A stretch of DNA of 16,957 nt from Candidatus Caccousia avistercoris. GTDB lineage: Bacteria; Bacillota; Clostridia; Oscillospirales; Acutalibacteraceae. A model generated the notes under the pieces. It made no database searches and was not told the origin of the DNA. It saw only the letters and a program-made list of their open reading frames with translations. Location of the stretch: assembly GCA_018715025.1 (NCBI GenBank), contig DVMK01000114.1, positions 1 through 16,957 of the forward strand, read 5' to 3'. The first letter of the stretch is position 1; each line of letters opens with the position of its first letter. This document shows positions 13,518-16,957 of this stretch, piece by piece. The position numbers were made by a program, and so were the translations under genes.

Positions 13518-13584
13518 AAAAGCGCCCCCTTTCCGGTGAACCATGAAAAACATGGAACGCGGGAAAGGGAGCGTTTTCTTTTCT
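13518..13584. terminator. Terminator between AraC-type gene and DUF212 gene
   Basis: aaaagcgccccctttcc (13518-13534) pairs imperfectly with the region ggaaagggagcgtttt (13562-13577), with a perfect CCATG/CATGG hairpin inside (13541-13555). The plus strand continues ttttcttttc. The minus strand continues cttttgtttt. It can therefore stop both convergent units. A further CGCCCC/GGGGCG hairpin lies at 13621-13635. Confidence 0.65.
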
Positions 13585-13646
13585 TCAGCAGAACGGTATG
13601 CTGCCCCTGGCAGGCGCCTTCGCCCCGGCGGGGCGCTTTCTGCAGG

Positions 13647-14084
13647 TTACCCGGCCAGGCCGGTGAGAAGATGGACGATCCACCCCATGAGAATGCCGAA
13701 CAGGGCGCCGCTCATCACCTCGGCCGGGCGGTGGCCCAGGTTTTCAGCCAGATCGTCCTCGTCGTGGTCGCCCAGCTGCTTGCGGATTTCGTTGATCTCC
13801 CGGGCGTGCTCCCCTGCGGCGTGGCGGATTCCCATGGCGTCGTACATGACCACGGTAGCCAGAACGACCGCCACCGCAAAGGTGGAGGAGCCAAAGCCGT
13901 CGCGGAAGGCGATGGCGGAAGCCAGCGCGCAGACCGTAGCGGAATGGGAACTGGGCATGCCGCCCGTTTCCCAAAAGCGCTTCAGGCAAAGCTCGCCCGC
14001 GCGGACAGAATCCAGTACGGTTTTGATCACCTGGGCGAAAAACCAGGCCAGAATAGCGGCGGAAAGGATCGGGTTAATGCTCAA
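13647..14084 (-). CDS. DUF212 / divergent PAP2-family membrane protein (YuiD-like)
   Basis: From TTG 14084 the protein has about 145 residues, close to the family norm. Motifs are AWFFAQVIKT near the N-terminus, the phosphatase-like GGMPSSHSATVCAL, VVMYDAMGIRHAAGEHA, and LGHRPAEVMSGALFGILMGW at the C-terminus, with several membrane helices. The family resembles vanadium haloperoxidase/PAP2 phosphatases, but its reaction is not established. The start is problematic: no ATG or GTG lies near the conserved N-terminus. TTG 14084 overlaps the stop of the upstream gene, suggesting coupling. The only good SD (GGAGG, 14109-14105) is 20 nt from that TTG but 8 nt from an ATT codon at 14096. An ATG at 14189 would overlap the neighbour by over 100 nt and is unlikely. 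Confidence 0.85.
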   Translation of the reverse strand: MSINPILSAAILAWFFAQVIKTVLDSVRAGELCLKRFWETGGMPSSHSATVCALASAIAFRDGFGSSTFAVAVVLATVVMYDAMGIRHAAGEHAREINEIRKQLGDHDEDDLAENLGHRPAEVMSGALFGILMGWIVHLLTGLAG

Positions 14085-14835
14085 TAAGCGAAGAATTGGA
14101 GTCGCCTCCCTTCTCGTTCTTTTTCCGGGAATGGTACCGGTAAACCAGCAGGCCCGCCAGGCTGAGCACGGCGGTGACGGCGAACACAATCACAGCCGTC
14201 CGGTAATCCTGCGTGCCGAGGGCGTTGCCGCCCAGGGTGGAGGAGATAATGGAAGGAATACGGGCGATGGACGAAAGCAGCAGGAAGGTGCGCAGCCGCA
14301 TGGGCGTCAGCCCCACAAAGTAGGTGAGCACATCCTTCGGCGTGCCGGGAATGAGGAAAATCAGAAAAACAATGAATTCCAGGCGGGACTCGTTCTGCAG
14401 AAATTTCATGGAGTACAGCTTTTCCCGCGAAATGAAGGCCTCCACCATCTTCACCCCCAGCAGCTTGGTGAAGAGGAAAATAACGGCGGTTCCCAGGGCC
14501 ATGCCCACCAGGCACAGGAGAAGTCCCTCCCAGGCGCCGAAGGCGTACCCGGCGCCGATTTCCATAGGCTCGCCGGGAATGACGGCCACAATGACCTGCA
14601 GCATCATCATGCCCACAAAGGCCAGCCTTCCCCAAATGGAATGGCTGTCCACCCATTGGCGGAACTTTTCCGGGTCGGCAATCATGTCCAGCAGGGGCTT
14701 CCCCACGGCGACGGCAACCACCGCGAAAAACAGGATGAGCACCAGCAGCGAGGCGATGCTGACAATTTTCCGGCGGCGGCGGTAGTCGCGCTCGTCGTCA
14801 GTCAGGGCTTCTTTTCTCTCTTTGTCCTTTTTCAT
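14074..14835 (-). CDS. TVP38/TMEM64 (DedA-like, VTT-domain) membrane protein
   Basis: The 253-residue protein has a charged N-terminus (MKKDKERKEALTDDERDYRR), a membrane helix at about 24-46 and a VTT/SNARE-associated domain. The hallmark IPGEPMEIGAGYAFG (86-100) is followed by GMALGTAVIF (111-120). A re-entrant-like FLIPGTPKDVLTYFVGLTP segment lies further on, and a last helix near 215-235 comes before a basic tail. Relatives are integral membrane proteins linked to lipid transport and envelope homeostasis; the exact role here is unknown. The ATG follows an AGGAG about 11 nt upstream. Its 3' end overlaps the start of the DUF212 gene, so the pair probably forms a two-gene envelope operon. Confidence 0.9.
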   Translation of the reverse strand: MKKDKERKEALTDDERDYRRRRKIVSIASLLVLILFFAVVAVAVGKPLLDMIADPEKFRQWVDSHSIWGRLAFVGMMMLQVIVAVIPGEPMEIGAGYAFGAWEGLLLCLVGMALGTAVIFLFTKLLGVKMVEAFISREKLYSMKFLQNESRLEFIVFLIFLIPGTPKDVLTYFVGLTPMRLRTFLLLSSIARIPSIISSTLGGNALGTQDYRTAVIVFAVTAVLSLAGLLVYRYHSRKKNEKGGDSNSSLIEH

Positions 14836-14860
14836 AATCCTATTAACTCCTAAAACTCAC

Positions 14861-14875
14861 CGGGGCGCGGCCCCG
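14861..14875 (-). promoter_or_regulatory. GC-rich hairpin in the TVP38-gene leader
   Basis: CGGGGC (14861-14866) and GCCCCG (14870-14875) pair with a 3-nt loop, between the predicted promoter and the start codon of the TVP38-type gene. On the plus strand it is followed by tgttttt, but no plus-strand gene leads into it. Confidence 0.4.
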
Positions 14876-14884
14876 TGTTTTTCT

Positions 14885-14913
14885 ATTATAATATAAATCA
14901 CTGTGGAACACAA
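14885..14913 (-). promoter_or_regulatory. Predicted promoter of the TVP38-DUF212 pair
   Basis: A perfect minus-strand TATAAT lies within ttctattataatata on the plus strand. A weak TTGTGT lies 17 bp upstream as the -35. Both lie in the AT-rich gap between the sensor kinase and the TVP38-type gene. Boundaries are accurate to a few bases. Confidence 0.5.
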
Positions 14914-14931
14914 ATGAAATCCATCAAAAAA

Positions 14932-16251
14932 TCAGGGAAATTTTTCCTTTTGCGGCCATCCCTCCCGGCCGGGCTGCTGCCCCGCCGGCGGGCCGGGAAC
15001 AGCCCGCGTGGAAAAGCGCGCCAGAACCCGCGCGCCGCCCTGGGGCCTGTTTTCCAGAGAGATCCATCCCCCGTGGCGTTCGCACAGGGTTTGGCAGATG
15101 TTCAGCCCCAGGCCGAAATGGGCGCTGTTCTCATGGTTCTTGTCCTTGTAAAAGGCCTTGGTGGCCTGCACCAGCTCTTCCGGGGTAAAACCGCGTCCGT
15201 CGTCCTCCACTGTGAGGAGAAGGAACCTGCCGTCGGCGCCCAGGGTGAGCATCACCTGGTTTTTGGCGTACCCCAGGGCGTTGGAAACCAGGTTTTCCGC
15301 CACCCGCATGAAAAGGGCGGCATCTACCCGCAGGGGCTCGTCCCGCAGGTCAGAGCGGACCGACACGGCAATGCCCTCCGTCTCGCCCAGAAGGGAAAGG
15401 CCCTCGTGCAGCATGTCTGCCAGGGCCAGGCCGGAAACCTGCCTGGGCTTGGCGGAAATATCGTCCAGCCGCTGGGCCTCGTTCATGGTGGCCACGTACT
15501 GCTCCAGCCTGGTAATGTGGTGCGACATGGTGGAAAGGGTGGAAAGCAGCTTTTCCTCCGTAATTTTCCCCTGGGGAACATAGCGGCCCAGAAAATCCAC
15601 GTACCCCCGCAGAACGGTGAGGGGGGTGCGCAGGTCGTGGGCGAAGGCGGCGTTCAGCCGCTTGCGTTCTTCAATGGCCCGCCAAAGCTCCCGGTGGTTC
15701 TGCTCCAGCTGGGCGCGGGTGCGCTCGAAGGTGCGGCACAGGTCGCCCATTTCATCCTGAAAGCCATAGTACAGGGTGAAGTCCAGGTTGTTTTCCGCCA
15801 TGCGGGCCGCCGCATCCTTCAGCAGGCGCAGGGGAACCTTCAGCTTCAGGTTGTAAAACACAATGGTTTCCAGGAAAATGGCCACCAGCGCCAGAAAATA
15901 GGTGCAGAACACCCGGAAGCCCTCAAGGGTTCGCAGCCTTTGGTACAGCTCCTCAGGCAGCTGGGAGGTGTAGTAGCCGTCGGCCAGGTATTGGTAAATT
16001 TCTGTCATCTGCCCCTCGGTGAGGGACATGGCCAGCAGCAGGGCGGCAATGTAGGCCAGCACGGCCAGCACCGTCAGGGCGAACAGGCATTTGCAGATGG
16101 AGGTGTTTTTCAGCCAAAGCAGAAACCGCCCCGGCACCGCCGCCGCCGCCTTCCACACCCGGCGGGCTGCGCCGGGGCGGCGCGGGGCGGGCCGCCACCC
16201 GGAGGGGAAGGGGGGAGGCGGCGGCAGGGCCTTCAGGTTCAGTTTACCCAT
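14932..16251 (-). CDS. Two-component sensor histidine kinase
   Basis: From ATG 16251 the protein has 439 residues. It begins with a cytoplasmic Pro/Ala/Arg-rich segment (KALPPPPPFPSGWRPAPRRP, 7-26), which is unusual. TM1 is at about 54-75, a short external loop at 76-111 and TM2 at about 112-134. A HAMP region (about 135-187) leads to HisKA with the phospho-acceptor His205 in FAHDLRTPLTVLRGY. The ATPase has an N box NLVSNALGYAKN, G1 DDGRGF, an F-box-like KAFYKDK and G2 HFGLGLNICQ. The roughly 36-residue external loop suggests sensing of a membrane or envelope signal rather than a large ligand. ATG 16251 overlaps the regulator stop by 13 nt (translational coupling); a GTG at 16269 is an alternative start. 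It phosphorylates the adjacent response regulator. Confidence 0.95.
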   Translation of the reverse strand: MGKLNLKALPPPPPFPSGWRPAPRRPGAARRVWKAAAAVPGRFLLWLKNTSICKCLFALTVLAVLAYIAALLLAMSLTEGQMTEIYQYLADGYYTSQLPEELYQRLRTLEGFRVFCTYFLALVAIFLETIVFYNLKLKVPLRLLKDAAARMAENNLDFTLYYGFQDEMGDLCRTFERTRAQLEQNHRELWRAIEERKRLNAAFAHDLRTPLTVLRGYVDFLGRYVPQGKITEEKLLSTLSTMSHHITRLEQYVATMNEAQRLDDISAKPRQVSGLALADMLHEGLSLLGETEGIAVSVRSDLRDEPLRVDAALFMRVAENLVSNALGYAKNQVMLTLGADGRFLLLTVEDDGRGFTPEELVQATKAFYKDKNHENSAHFGLGLNICQTLCERHGGWISLENRPQGGARVLARFSTRAVPGPPAGQQPGREGWPQKEKFP

Positions 16252-16913
16252 TTGTAGCCTACTCCCCACACGGTTTCAATGTGGTTCTGCCGGCAGGCGG
16301 CCCCCAGCTTGGCCCGTATGCGGCGGATGTGCTCGGCCACCACGCTGCTGTCCCCCATGCTGTCGTAGCCCCACACCCGCTCGTAAATCCGCTCTTTGTC
16401 GAACACCTGGCCCGCATTCATGGACAAAAACTCCACAATGTCAAACTCCTTCTTGGCCAGGGGCACCGGTTCCCCCTGGCAGGTGACGCAGCGCTGGGCG
16501 TAGTCAATGGCCAGGTCGCCTGAAAATTTGGCGCTTGTCTTTTGCCGGGAACGCTCTTCCCGGCGCAGGTGGGCGGCCACCCGGGCGCCCAGCACGTCTA
16601 TGCTGAAGGGCTTCACAATGTAGTCGTCCCCGCCGGCGCGGAAGCCGTGAATTCGGTCTGCGTCCTCCACCCTGGCGGTGAGGAAGAGAATCGGGCAGGA
16701 CACATGCCCCCGGATGCGGGTGCAGATGGAGAAGCCGTCGATGTCCGGCATGTTGACGTCCAGCAGGATAATATCCGGCCCGCGTTCTGCCTGGCGGAGG
16801 GTTTCGGCCCCGTTGTGAGCCGTCAGAACCTCGTAGCCGTTGATCTCAAAATAATCCTGCAGCAGGCGGACAATATCGTTCTCGTCGTCGGCAATCAGAA
16901 TTTTTTCCGGCAT
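16239..16913 (-). CDS. OmpR/PhoB-family response regulator
   Basis: The 224-residue protein has a receiver domain with the acidic pair Asp9/Asp10 in ILIADDEND, phospho-acceptor Asp52 in ILLDVNMPDIDG, the switch Thr79 in LFLTAR and Lys101 in YIVKPF. The winged-helix DNA-binding domain (about 125-224) has LAKKEFDIVEFLSMNAGQVF, the recognition-helix region VVAEHIRRIRAKL, and ends ETVWGVGYKW. The ATG follows a G-rich SD (aaggggtgg). The gene overlaps the sensor kinase start, forming a co-translated pair. Targets are not visible. The envelope genes just downstream are possible but have their own promoter. An inverted repeat lies just upstream of the gene. Confidence 0.96.
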   Translation of the reverse strand: MPEKILIADDENDIVRLLQDYFEINGYEVLTAHNGAETLRQAERGPDIILLDVNMPDIDGFSICTRIRGHVSCPILFLTARVEDADRIHGFRAGGDDYIVKPFSIDVLGARVAAHLRREERSRQKTSAKFSGDLAIDYAQRCVTCQGEPVPLAKKEFDIVEFLSMNAGQVFDKERIYERVWGYDSMGDSSVVAEHIRRIRAKLGAACRQNHIETVWGVGYKWVN

Positions 16914-16929
16914 AGTACCACCCCTTTGT

Positions 16930-16947
16930 CTGTTACTAGGATAACAG
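16930..16947 (-). promoter_or_regulatory. Inverted repeat upstream of the response regulator
   Basis: CTGTTA (16930-16935) and TAACAG (16942-16947) are exact complements around a 6-bp spacer, 16 bp upstream of the start codon. The minus strand contains TATCCT here, a possible -10; any -35 would lie at or beyond the window edge. It could be an autoregulatory operator, which is inference. Confidence 0.35.
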
Positions 16948-16957
16948 AAATCCTTCA

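Noticed and set aside
14861..14882. GC hairpin followed by T-run as a plus-strand terminator
   Set aside because: No plus-strand gene leads into it; the nearest upstream plus gene ends at 13514 and has its own terminator. It is better read as a leader hairpin of the minus-strand gene.
14915..14950. Possible terminator after the sensor kinase (ggaaa/tttcc, then T-run)
   Set aside because: The stem is only about 5 bp and AT-rich, too weak to call; the end of this two-component transcript is undetermined.

Overview
The window looks like chromosomal DNA of a GC-rich, endospore-forming Clostridia member (an Oscillospiraceae/Ruminococcaceae-type gut Firmicute is my inference). The reasons are a full-length SpoIIE, strong GGAGG ribosome binding sites, sigma-A type promoters with TATAAT boxes in AT-rich intergenic gaps, and GC-rich intrinsic terminators. 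I see no tRNA, rRNA, insertion sequence, CRISPR array or phage gene.

Layout. (1) 1-506, minus: the 5' part of a Ser/Ala/Glu/Pro-rich lipoprotein gene that runs off the left edge. (2) 797-3172, plus: spoIIE, divergent from (1), preceded by a promoter with the Spo0A-type 21-bp spacing. (3) 3327-6947, plus: four genes reading together, namely a C26/PuuD-like glutamine amidotransferase, an ABC-class predicted ATPase whose start overlaps it, an HD-domain nucleotidase-like protein and a small P-loop kinase. They end at a bidirectional terminator. (4) 7044-7799, minus: a DeoR/GlpR-type repressor with its own promoter. (5) 8005-8187, plus: a remnant of a DUF434 protein. (6) 12380-8251, minus: an operon of two Gfo/Idh/MocA oxidoreductases alternating with two TIM-barrel sugar isomerase/epimerase-like enzymes, ending in a perfect hairpin. 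(7) 12600-13514, plus: an AraC-type regulator, divergent from the operon. (8) 14835-13647, minus: a TVP38/DedA-type membrane protein and a DUF212 (PAP2-like) membrane protein. (9) 16913-14932, minus: an OmpR-type response regulator and its sensor kinase.

The most interesting part is 7044-13514. The four enzymes form an oxidise / rearrange-or-eliminate / reduce set with no transporter, kinase or glycosidase. That composition is known from inositol pathways and from 3-keto-glycoside (including C-glycoside) breakdown in gut bacteria. The operon and the AraC gene fire from facing promoters that share one palindromic -10 box. An ACTTAC...GTAAGT inverted pair about five helical turns apart occurs both in the DeoR promoter and in this shared promoter, which suggests that the DeoR-type repressor also controls the operon. 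The substrate cannot be read from the sequence.
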